DNA of 64,000 nt from Paramecium pentaurelia (Eukaryota; Ciliophora; Oligohymenophorea; Peniculida; Parameciidae), in the NCBI GenBank assembly GCA_905183005.1, contig CAJJDO010000002.1, positions 720,656 to 784,655 on the forward strand. The letters are read 5' to 3'. The notes below the pieces were generated by a model. That model ran no database searches. It was not told the origin of the DNA and worked only from the letters and a program-made list of their open reading frames with translations. This document shows, one piece after another, positions 1-11,400 of this stretch. The position numbers and the translations under genes are program-made. Every line of letters starts with the position of its first letter. The stretch's first letter is position 1.

Positions 1-287
1 AAATACAAAAAGGACCATTTTCTTGTGTCGAAATGGATAATTGGTATCGAAAAAATTTACTGAATCCAGATTTGCTAATAAGTTATAAATCTAGAGACTT
101 AACTTCGTTTGTAAAAGTAAAAGATCTTCTTAAAGATTCTGAAAATCCAAGATGCAATAAAATTCTAAAATAGATGTATAAGAGAGCATCAAGTGCTATT
201 AATAATAGTAAATAGTTTATAGATAATATTAGAGTAAAGAATTTCGAATGATTCTCCAATGAGTAAAGCATCAACTGAACTATCTTT
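1..287. repeat. Duplicate of 1109-1395 ending at a single N (288)
   Basis: These bases match 1109-1395 (offset 1108) by eye, and the match stops exactly at the N at 288. If the copies are equal, the second runs 289-1395 (1107 bp) and the first begins outside the window. This looks like two unmerged overlapping contig ends rather than a biological repeat. Confidence 0.85.
13..251 (+). CDS. Duplicated 3' exon of the GYF-domain gene (partial)
   Basis: This is the last exon of the gene annotated at 660-1359, present a second time. The window opens inside the preceding intron (bases 1-12), the exon begins at 13 and TGA is at 249-251. It codes for the second half of the GYF domain and the tail. 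It should not be counted as an extra gene. Confidence 0.7.
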
Positions 288-288
288 N

Positions 289-659
289 ATTTCAAATAGA
301 AAATTTGAAAATTTGACAATAATTATTATAACTGTTATACAAAAATATTCAGAAATCAAATTTTATATAAATTGAAGGTATTTTATAAAATTATAAATTA
401 ACAAAAATAGAATAAAAGTTTTAGATCTTCGATTTATTTCAAAATATCTAACTTTTTATAAAATATAAGTTTAAAAAGAAATTGTTTATTATTTAATATA
501 AGGTAAGCTAATTTAATTAAGTTATATGATTTTTTGTATACATTAAATGACATAAGGAAATAGAATTTTAAAGGAAATTTATTAGTTTATAAATAATTAC
601 ATTTTATTCATAATTATTATACAAATAAAATACATAAATATATTTATATATATAATTTT
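289..659. other. Non-coding A+T-rich stretch
   Basis: I see no coding frame here. This is the sequence upstream of the GYF-domain gene and probably holds its promoter and short 5' leader; no specific element could be recognised. Confidence 0.5.
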
Positions 660-1359
660 ATGAATTATAAGAAAGAAACTTTAGAACTACTTGGTTATGA
701 AAATGTGGAATGTTTTATACCAAAAAACTTACTAAATGACTTTCCATAATACTTTACTACAGAATAATAACCTCCATTAGTAACTGAAATTTCTGAAAGT
801 AAATTAGAGTAATATAAATAATAGTGACTGAAAATGGACTGATTTTTATGTCAGCTCTAAGTCAGAATAATACTCCTTAAGTTTCGTCATAACTTTTAAG
901 GTCTGTATAATCAAAGAGTTCTCAAGGAAAAATAAGAATCTTTTTCCCTTAAAGTATCTACAATATTAATATCTTTTAAGAATGGCCAGTGGTGAAGACC
1001 AACATGAGTCCTTTTTCTTTTTCAAGATATTCTCATTTTCAATCTTTAATCATCAGAAATTGGTACTATTTAGACAATAGCAATAATATTTAAGGTATAT
1101 ATATTATAAAATACAAAAAGGACCATTTTCTTGTGTCGAAATGGATAATTGGTATCGAAAAAATTTACTGAATCCAGATTTGCTAATAAGTTATAAATCT
1201 AGAGACTTAACTTCGTTTGTAAAAGTAAAAGATCTTCTTAAAGATTCTGAAAATCCAAGATGCAATAAAATTCTAAAATAGATGTATAAGAGAGCATCAA
1301 GTGCTATTAATAATAGTAAATAGTTTATAGATAATATTAGAGTAAAGAATTTCGAATGA
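660..1359 (+). CDS. GYF-domain protein, about 215 aa
   Basis: The ATG at 660 opens a frame that needs two 26-nt introns removed (799-824 and 1095-1120, GTA...AG). TGA is at 1357-1359. The C-terminal third carries a GYF domain at about residues 124-165: WYYLD, then IQGPFS, then MDNWY and a hydrophobic stretch in place of GYF. This is the layout WYYxDxxxxxQGPFSxxxMxxWY of the family. GYF domains bind proline-rich peptides and act in splicing, mRNA decay or translational repression. The N-terminal 120 residues have no recognised domain. The second intron interrupts the domain right after the IQ before GPFS. The 3' exon is repeated at the window start. Family call is firm; the partner and pathway are unknown. 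Confidence 0.8.
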
Positions 1360-1791
1360 TTCTCCAATGAGTAAAGCATCAACTGAACTATCTTTAAGCA
1401 ACAATAATAGTTGTTAAAAATAGAGATAACCAATTTGGGGAGTTGATACAGATTATTTGTTAAGTTTTTGATAAAATAAATAATATATTCATCATCATAA
1501 TAAATTTGTTATTAAATATAATAAAATAATTAAATAGAGTATTATGAAATATAAATCTCATAGGTTTATATCTATGGGTCAAATTAAAGATGAAGAAATA
1601 TAAGTTTTGATTAAATACATTAAGATATAAAAATTAGGAATATAAAAATGTCAATTAATTATTGCATAAGATTTAAGATAAATAATTGTTAATTTTTATG
1701 ATATTATAAAATTGCAACTTAAAAAGGAGTTTCATTTACTCACTATTAATTAATTTTATAATAGAAAATTTTCAAATTGTTAAATTAAAGA
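1360..1791. other. Intergenic, nothing recognised
   Basis: A+T-rich spacer between two tandem + strand genes. It should hold the terminator of the GYF gene and the promoter of the WD-repeat gene, but no distinct signal is visible. Confidence 0.5.
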
Positions 1792-2766
1792 ATGAAAAAT
1801 TATTATTTAAATTCAAGTGAAAGAGGGATTAAAAAAGTTAATAATTTGTTATTATATGATCAACCAGAAACTGTGTACGGATAACTATTATTGAATTAAA
1901 CTAATCCAACATCAAAAAACAAGAAATAATTTAAAGAAATTTAACCGCTCAAACTACTGGATGCCCCTAATGTTACTTAAAATTCTGAGTATTAACTATT
2001 AGATTGGTCATCATAGGAGATTATATTCTTAGGATTGAAAGAGAATTTATTCGCACGTAATTTTAAAACAGGAATCACATAATTATTAACTTAATTAGAG
2101 GATGGGATATTAACAAGTTTATGCTCTTAAGGAGAACTTATTGTATATAGTACTTCTAATGGTGATCTTATTGTTATTGATTCTGATCAGAAATAACTAT
2201 TGTAATCCTATCAATTGAATGATATAACAAGAATGATTTGTTTTAATGATTGCATTTTATGTTGTGCAACAGTAAATAATGGTATTCTTTACATTGATCT
2301 CCGATAAAATAAATATATTTATAGAATAGGAACTATGGTTGATATCTATTCTGTCAGTTTAAATGATAATATACTAGCAGCAGGATCTCCAAATAAAGTA
2401 TGTATATATGATATTCGTAAACCATAAATCTTAATTGCACAATATAACTAAGATGGTAGAGCTCTAACTTGGGATAAAAGGAAATAAAACTATTTATGTG
2501 CTGGTGGATTAGATTAGACAATAACTATTTGGAATACTGAAGGAGAATATAATCCTCATCGTTTGAGTGTTGATTTTGCAATTACTTAAATAGTAAGTAC
2601 AAATACTTAGTTGCTTTATTGTGCTGGTAATAAGTGCTACAATAGTAATATAATTATGAATCGTCATTAAGACAAAGTTCTTAGAATAGCTACTTCAACA
2701 GATCAAACTTAACTTTGTTCATTAGGAGCTGATGAGTTACTAATCTTCTGGTCCTTAGTTAATTGA
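1792..2766 (+). CDS. Cdc20/Fizzy-like WD40-repeat protein, 324 aa
   Basis: An uninterrupted frame runs from ATG 1792 to TGA 2764-2766. At about residues 55-75 it reads KLLDAPNV then LLDWSSQ. This is the family-specific entry into the Cdc20/Cdh1 propeller (LDAPxxxDDFYxxxLDWS), which recruits substrates to the anaphase-promoting complex. Weak WD repeats follow, including YDIRKP, LTWD and TIWNTE, ending in LLIFWSLVN. It is much shorter than canonical Cdc20 (about 450-500 aa). I see neither a C-box (DRF/YIP type) before the propeller nor an Ile-Arg tail, so it may be a divergent paralogue that does not activate the APC/C in the usual way. No intron is needed. Confidence 0.7.
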
Positions 2767-2994
2767 TTTATTTATGAAATATGTAAGACTTAATAATTAA
2801 AATAATTTTTTTCATTAAATAAATTTATATACACTTCTTTTATTTCATATTTATTAAATCATCTTATATTTCGAAACTCATACATATGTATTTTATTTCA
2901 TATATTTTTAATATCCTTTCTAACTTCTTTGACATAATTTACTTATTGCTAAAAACAATTAATTTTATTAAAAAGATTTTTATTTTTATTTAAA

Positions 2995-3531
2995 ATGGTT
3001 ATTAAGACTGATTTGTGCTCATTTAGTGAATGGCGTATTTACCCTGGACATGGAAGAAGATTTGTGGCTAAGGATGGTAGATTATTTTACTACTTAAACT
3101 AAAAGAGCAGAGCCTTCTCTGCTAGAAAAGTATAATATGCTTATATAAATTAGATAAAAAGCCAAGAAATTTAATGGACTGTAGCTTGGAGAAGATTAAA
3201 TAAGAAAATCAAAACTGATGAAGGCGCCAAAAAACGAAGAATTAGAAATCTTAAAGTTTAAAGAGCTATTGTTGGTATATCCTTAGAAGAAATTCGTAGA
3301 AGAAGAAAGGAAGATGATAGTAAAATTTTATAATAAAACTTAGAAACAAGAAAAGCTTAAGCTGAATAAGCTGCAAGAGAGATTAAGGATAGAAAATAAA
3401 AATAAATCGATGCCTAAAAAACTTAAAGAAAAGGAGTAACAAGTACATAAAAAGTCGCACAAAAAGCTGAAACCAAAGCAGCTTAAAAGGCAGCTGCAAA
3501 AACTGCAGGTAAACAAAAAGGAAAAAAATGA
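2995..3531 (+). CDS. RPL24: 60S ribosomal protein eL24, about 170 aa
   Basis: The N-terminus has the eL24 signature: CSF, then RIYPGHGRRFV with KDGR. Position 3130-3153 is a 24-nt GTA...TAG intron. Removing it gives AFSARK followed by IQWTVAWRR, which matches the eukaryotic spacing (AFLSK...INWTVLYRR). An alanine/lysine-rich tail follows, as in other eukaryotic eL24. Because the intron is a multiple of three and contains no TGA, retaining it would only insert eight residues. eL24 sits on the large subunit at the intersubunit bridge. Confidence in identity is high. Confidence 0.92.
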
Positions 3532-3775
3532 TAGATTTAATATGTACATTAATTATACAACATTAACTGGTTAATGTTAGATAAATTTAAGAAGCAATTC
3601 TATATAAAAATTTAAAAAATAATTAATATATAATTGATAAAGATTTTAAATAAATTTTATTTAATTCTTGAAACAATCATAAACAAAAGGATATTAATTT
3701 GATTACAAAAACATATATTATTTTTGAATAAAATATTGAAAAATAAATACTTTAATTAATACTATAAATTATATT

Positions 3776-4346
3776 ATGAATTAACGATCATTATAATCAA
3801 ATTACTAAAGGCTTAACATTCCTGTAAAATGTTTGCCAGAAAAAATATTATAGTCAAATAATATCTCTACAACCTCAGAAGGATATAATGGATTCTCAAA
3901 TTTTAAGAAATTGATTTTTGAGTATTGCAAAAAATCAGAATTCCAAAGGTGTCAAATATTAATTTAAGATTATCTAAAATGTCACATCAATTCTAAATAA
4001 AAATGTTAGTAAAATTATGATTCATAATACAGATAAAATCAATTTGAATTATGAGGAGATGATTTTTTGGTTACGTTAGCATTTTATAATTAGCGAAGAT
4101 TAAGCAATTTATTTACAGAAAATATATTAAACTTCAATCGTTGACTATTAAACATTAATAAGTGTTCTTTATATGCTGCATGAATTTTTAGATCAAGATA
4201 ATTACAGAGATTAAAATGTAATACATTTACAATATTTTAGCTAAACATATTAACTGATATTAAATAAATGCTCAAATGAATTTATCTTACTAAAAAATGA
4301 TTTAATTTAAATTCAAATTTATTTTAGATCTTTATTTATATAATGA
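3776..4346 (+). CDS. Uncharacterised protein, about 180 aa
   Basis: The first half (from ATG 3776) and second half (ending TGA 4344-4346) lie in different frames. A 28-nt intron at about 4005-4032 joins them; it begins GTT rather than the usual GTA, so the junction is tentative. The product is polar at the N-terminus and helical afterwards, with segments such as MIFWLRQHFIISED and LISVLYMLHEFLDQD. No domain was recognised and no membrane segment is obvious. Confidence 0.5.
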
Positions 4347-4597
4347 TTCCTTAAAAATATAATTATTGTATGAATAATTTGATTGATTTTTTTTTATGTC
4401 TTTTTGTAAATTGCAAATAGCCAGCCACCGAATTGCTATAAAAATTATGTTATATTTCATTTAATTATTAATAGATTTGTCAAGTTTAGTATTAAATTAA
4501 TAATAATTATATTTATGATTTTTAATTATGAAATGTATTTTATAAAAAAATATTTGAGTAAAAAAATTTATTATTAATTTAAGAATTATTATTCAAT

Positions 4598-5271
4598 ATG
4601 AGAAGACTCCTTGAAAAAGTAACTGGAAAAGAGAATACCAATAGTACAAATAAAGATTAGTCTGAATAGGATACAAAGATATCCTTAAATGAAATAATGG
4701 AAGAAGAAGCCCATTATGAAATTGATGAAGATGATAAACTTTATTATTAAGATGTCTTAAAATTTGAAGCTTAAAAAGCCAAACTTTGGACCAAGCCTGA
4801 TTTCTAATCTCATTTACTAGTATATACAAAACTAAAATATAATAAAGAATTAACTACTGAAAAATTGTCTTCCTATAGAGTTTATAAGTATTCTTAATTT
4901 TAAATAATCAAAGGAGGCTTTATAATGACAAGATAAAAAATAGTAAGGATTTAACTATTTATGAAAAAGTACTTTTCCATCCAGATTTAACATAATTAGA
5001 TTATGAATATATCTAAGAAGAAAACAGAAAAGTAGTAAAAAATGTAATTTTTCTCTCCTTATAAAAGGCTGGAATAATTGAAATAACTGCAATTGGAGGT
5101 TTAGGATATTGTTATTTCAAGACAAATCTAAGAAATAAAAAAGGATTTTATGGAGTATTCATGTTAGCCCCAGCATTTGTACTTTTTGGAGGATACACAT
5201 TTGAAAAATATAGATTTTTAAGAAAACTTTATAATGTAGAATTAGATAAAAAATATAACATTCCATCATGA
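4598..5271 (+). CDS. Two-segment membrane protein, about 215 aa, unknown function
   Basis: ATG 4598 to TGA 5269-5271 with one 26-nt intron at 4888-4913. The N-terminal two thirds are charged and soluble, with an acidic patch (EEEAHYEIDEDDK). The C-terminal part contains two hydrophobic segments, ITAIGGLGYCYF and GVFMLAPAFVLFGGYTF, separated by a basic loop, suggesting a hairpin in a membrane with both ends on the same side. A mitochondrial or ER location is possible but not shown. No family was recognised. Confidence 0.65.
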
Positions 5272-5472
5272 GTAATTATTATAATTCAATTTAAATTAAA
5301 AAACATATAATTTTAATTAAAATTGTTTTTAATCAATTTTTTTTTGGAAGATGAGAAACTTTAAGAAAAAACAATTACAAAATGTTAATTTTATTAAGTT
5401 AACATCTTAAGATAATTAACAATTAAATTAAATTAATTTTTATAAGTGAAGATTATTCTTCTAATTAATTTT

Positions 5473-8400
5473 TCATTCTATTTGAATATCATCTTATTAT
5501 AATTTCTCTATTACTTAAGCTTCTAACTACAAAATATTATTTAGTGCATTTTGATATTTATGTTTCACTTCATCTAATTCTTGTAATTTTAATACTATGT
5601 CTCTATTTTCTTGTTAAGGAGACACAAATTAAGATTGTTAGAATGGTATTCTTTACATAGGAGAACTATGTTCTTAGAATTAGGAAGGCTATTAAATATT
5701 TGAAGGTCTTAAATAATCTTTAGGGTATCTATCCCATGAAGATCTATTTTAACTCTATCTCATTTATCTATGAGGTGATTTATAGGATTCTCTTTCACGA
5801 GCTCTTTCTCGTTTCATTTCATCAATAGCTTCTAAGACTTCAGCTCTTTATCTTTTTCTATTGTCTGATTACATTTAATATCTAGATATATTATCCTTTA
5901 GTTGATCAATTTATTAATTAAGTTGCATAATATGCATTTCGAGATTGGTTCTTTCATTTTATAAGAACACAACTTAATCCTCTAAATCTAAAATAACCTT
6001 TCTTTAATATTCAATAGTATCATATAATTCTTATGGATCATCTTATTAAATTCTATTTTTTAATTCATTAATAGCATTTTCATATGCCCTTCGTTCAGCA
6101 TAAAATTCTATATCTTTAGTTTAAATTTATGATCTTTATAATATTTCTAAATGTTGTCTTAACTCATAAAGCTCATTTTATCTCTATTTTTCATATCTTA
6201 AAATTAATTCTTTCCAATTTTCTCCTTCTGGATATTTCTAGACATTACTTTATAATAACTAATCAATTCTTCTCAAAAATTCTTAAATTAATTATTATTT
6301 CTCAATTTCATGTTATTCTTTGAGTTTTTAAATTAAATTAGATTCATTGTATGGTTAATTTTATTAAAGTTGTAATTCAATTTTCTATCTTTCTTGATTT
6401 CTAATTTTTGTTAGTTCTTCTTTTAATTCATCTTTAAGAATTGATTAGAAAGACTACATATGCTATTCTATTTATTCTTCTTTTTCTTAAATTACTTACA
6501 TTAGTTATTATCTGCTTTATTCAGCTTGATCAAATTTTTATCTCCAATAACTTGCTGTATTTTAAGCATCACCTCTTTAACCTACTTCTTTGTTAATACT
6601 TTACTAAACTACATCATTATATTTTTATTCCCAATAGGCAGAAGTTTGAAGAGCTTTTTACAAATCTCGATCAAGTTAGCTAATTTAATACTATTATGAT
6701 TAAATTGTGTCTTATTAGCTAGGATCTGGCTTCTACTATTATTATTCAAGTTCATAAACTCTCTTTTTGTAAAATGTCACTTCACCCTAAAATGTTTAAT
6801 TTTCACTTCTTAATTTATCTATTATTTCTGAACTTAAATCTTATTGTTTTAATATTGGTTGCCAGTCTTTATCTGGTTATATATTTTATGCTGATTCTTC
6901 TTATTGTTAAATAATATCTTAAACTTTCTATGGATCTTTGTGTAAAGCTTATAAGGCTTCCTAGTATTTCTCTTTCCAAAATTAAATTTATTTATCATAT
7001 TAATCTTAAGTTTATATATATTATCTTGATATTTATTAAGACTAATTTTCTTATTCTTAAATTCTCTTTTTCAAATTAAGATTCTCATCATTTAACATTT
7101 TATTTTCAATTTTTAGTTAGTTAATTTAATTTTCATTATCTAATTTAGTTTGATCTGTAGTTTATTGTAACATCAATAATGCTTCCTCTTACTAATGAAT
7201 ATATTATGCCTATTCAACCATTTTTCTCTAAACACTTGTTGGAGATAGCTATTAGCTGTAATCATTTAGAACTTATTAATATTTTTATTTCCAAAAATCT
7301 ACTTGTTAACCAATCAGATCTATCTACCTTTATAAATCTGAAACTCGCAACTTTGCATTTTCTGTAACAGATGGATCAGAGAGATCTTTAACCTTTTCAA
7401 TTAAAACTTAATTTTAGCCTTATTATTTTAATAGTTCTTTTTGATTTACATCAAGATCTATTATTAATTTTGAATTGTTCAGGCTCAATTAGTTATTTTT
7501 CTCTATCAACTGTGCTAATTTTTATCCTTAATCATCTCCACTCAATGCAGATTTCATTTATTCAATTAAGCTACAATAAATAAAAATTTATACTTTTAAT
7601 TTCTTTGTTGTAATTCTTATATTTCTCTATTTAATTTTTAAATTTATCCTTAACTTTCTTATCCTTATTAAGGGCTATCTATATTTTCAAGATTTTATGA
7701 AACTAAGTTAAGCTTTCCTTAAACTTGAATTAATTATTGCTAAAGAGAAGTTCTCTCAATTTATAAATTATTGATTTGTTCTTATAAGTTATCATTATTC
7801 GAGGATTAGGGTTATTTAATTTCTTAAGTTAATTGGGATTCTTTTTACTTTAAGATTTACTTTTATTAATCAGCAGGAGCCTATTAAGACATCAATTCTG
7901 TGTATTATTTCTTCCAAAACTCAGACTTTAGTTATTCTTATTTATATTCATCAATAATCTATTGATTTTATATTTAAACTGTCTATGCATTATCCAACTC
8001 TTTTTACTTTTAAGCAAGCTATGCTTAAAGGATAATATTTTGATCTCTCAAAGATTGTTAAGTCTCTTCATCTTCTTAATCCTGTTTCATTTATTATTTT
8101 TAATCTCTTTAAGAAAGTTAGGTTTTCAAAAATTCAATTTATTGTTATTAAATTTCATTCAATTTATCTTACATCTCAACCTATTTTTAATAATTAAGGA
8201 GATCTTCTTAGAGCTTTTCAATTTCTTAAGAAGGTTCCTTTTCAATTAAATTTTTAATTCTTGTATTTTCATAAGCTTCTAATTAGGCTTTCAACTCGTT
8301 AATTTAATTAATTGCTTACAAAAGTTTTGCTTAAGCAGAAGATGGAGATAATTATGAATATTATTCTTAAAATAAGTTATTATATTTTTCTTTTTCCCTT

Positions 8401-11400
8401 TGAGCTTCATTCTATGCTTCTGTTAATTTCTCCTCTAAATCCTTAATTTATTAAGGTGATGCTTATTAATGATCTCCTAAAAGTTAATGATACTTATCAT
8501 TCCATAATTATGCATCTGTAATTGAATCTTTCAATCTTTATTTAGTTTCTGTAAGTTCTCCTACTAATTAAGGAATTTCAGTTTCAATTTAATGTTATTA
8601 AATATGATTTTATTCTTCTAAATCATGAATTTATTTTGTTTATTATAATAATTTCTCTTATAATCCATTTGGTGTTAAATTTTAAGATTATAATTCTAAA
8701 AGTTCTTAATATTAACTTTTAATCTTTTCTAATTATTTCTTTAATAGTTCATTTTCATTTGATAATTATTATTATTATTATATTTATTCTTCTTATTTAA
8801 TATCATCATGAATATCAATTAATTACTTTGTTTTTTATGTTAATTAACTTTATAAAGCTAATTATTCTTATTAAACTTAATCTAATTTACTTTATAACAT
8901 TCTTAGATCAGATTATAATTATTATTTTTCAGACATTAAACTAACAATTTATTATTCATTTACTCCATTTCCAATCATATCTTAAAATTTCTATAAATCA
9001 TCTTTTCTTTATTATTATAATTCTTCAATTTATTAATTTAATGTTTAATTAGTTTATTATAATTAACTTATTTATAATGCTTTTTAAGGATCAGTTTAAA
9101 ATTGAATTGAACTTGATGATGCAATTTATTTTGGAATCTATTCAGATAATGCTTCTTACAATTATTTTTACACTTATAATAATTAATCTTAAAGTTATAA
9201 TTTAATAGCCTTTAATTCATCATTTTCTTTTTATAGTTCATTTTAATCTTCTAATTATGTTTATAATAATTCATTTTATTTTTTCAAATCTTAAATAACT
9301 TCTGTTTAATTTCCTTCATCTTTTTATTAACTCTAAGGACCTACTTATTTCTAACTTGGGAATTATATAGGAATATCTTCTCCATGTTTATTTGCTAACT
9401 TTTGATATTCTGTTTTCCAAAATTCAGCATTTTCTTATTCCAATTAATTTCTCAATTCTAATATTTATTATCTATTTTCCAAGTTTTAATTTTTTAATTC
9501 TTCAATCTATTATTTTTATTAATCATTTTGTTATTGAACTATCTGATTTTATTCTAATAATAAATTTTTTTCTCTTTAAAGATTATCTTTCTCATCCTAT
9601 AATTGCTATAATTAAGTTTCTTGTTCAATTATTTTTTTCTATGAACCTTATTACTGTTGTTCATTCTATTCTTATTTAATTAATAAGTCTTGTACAGCTT
9701 GTTGAGCTTATTCTAAATTGAGTTCTTTAATAGATTATTTATCTATAATTGCTTATTAGATATTTGGTCTATTATCTAGTAGCATTTAATGTTTATTTTT
9801 CCATAAATTAGCTTCCTCTTCTGCTTACTTTAATTTTAATTAAGCTTCTTCAAGTTTACCAATCATTTAAGGTAAATTTTATTCTATTTGATGTTATAAT
9901 GTTTAGATTTCTTCTTCTTGCTAATGAATTAATTGTGTTTTTTATAAAATTTCTTCTTTTTATCCATTAGGAGTTACTGCTTATGATTATATTTCTAGTA
10001 ATTCTTAATATTACTACTTTGATTTTTCTAGTTGTTTCTATAACAAATCAATTTATGCTTAAAGTTGTTATAGTTTTATACTAGCATTTTGTTAATTTTG
10101 TTCATCATATAAATCCATAAGTTATTAATTTTTTTCAAGCAGTTGACTCTATAAAATGATTTACGATTATTGTAATTAATCTATTTGATTTTCTAAATTT
10201 CTTAACTTTTACTATAATGATTGTTTTTCGGATATTAATGATACGATTTATTTTCCATCTGGTCCAGTACCCACTATATTTTCAAAATTTTTCAAATCTT
10301 CTTTTCTTTCTGCTTCTATATCAATAATCTATTTCTTTAATTGTTAATTTTCTTATTATAATTAGCTAATTTAAAGAGCTTTAGTTGGATCTAATTATAA
10401 ATTATTATCTGCTTTTTGTGGTAATTAACCTGAAAACAATTAATTCAATGTATTTTATGCATTTAATAGTTCATTTTATAATTAAAGTTTACTTTATTTT
10501 AGTTTTTCATTTTCTTATTAAATCTACTAGTAATCATTACCTTATTATTATAAAATTGTTAATTAAGATTATAAAGTATTTATTACTTCATTAGCATTCT
10601 TTTCATCATCCTATGAAATTTTGCCTTATTAGGGAACCTAATTTGAAGGAGGCTGTCCCTCTTACTAATTTTATAATTTTTGATACTCTTATTTCCAAAA
10701 ATCTCCATTTGTTTCTATTAGCTCATTTTTTAATTTCAAAATTTCTTCATCTTTTTACTGAATTAATAATCTTTGCTCATTCAAATCATGCTAAATTTAA
10801 TTTAATTACTATTCTGTTAATTATAATTGCTATTATAGCAAGTTATTCTATCTACCTAGATCAGATATTTCTTCTGACATTGATGTTTGATTAGTTTAAG
10901 ATTACTTTTAATCTAAAATCAATTATNAATCTTTATTTAGTTTCTGTAAGTTCTCCTACTAATTAAGGAATTTCAGTTTCAATTTAATGTTATTAAATAT
11001 GATTTTATTCTTCTAAATCATGAATTTATTTTGTTTATTATAATAATTTCTCTTATAATCCATTTGGTGTTAAATTTTAAGATTATAATTCTAAAAGTTC
11101 TTAATATTAACTTTTAATCTTTTCTAATTATTTCTTTAATAGTTCATTTTCATTTGATAATTATTATTATTATTATATTTATTCTTCTTATTTAATATCA
11201 TCATGAATATCAATTAATTACTTTGTTTTTTATGTTAATTAACTTTATAAAGCTAATTATTCTTATTAAACTTAATCTAATTTACTTTATAACATTCTTA
11301 GATCTGATTATAATTATTATTTTTCAGACATTAAACTAACAATTTATTATTCATTTACTCCATTTCCAATCATATCTTAAAATTTCTATAAATCATCTTT

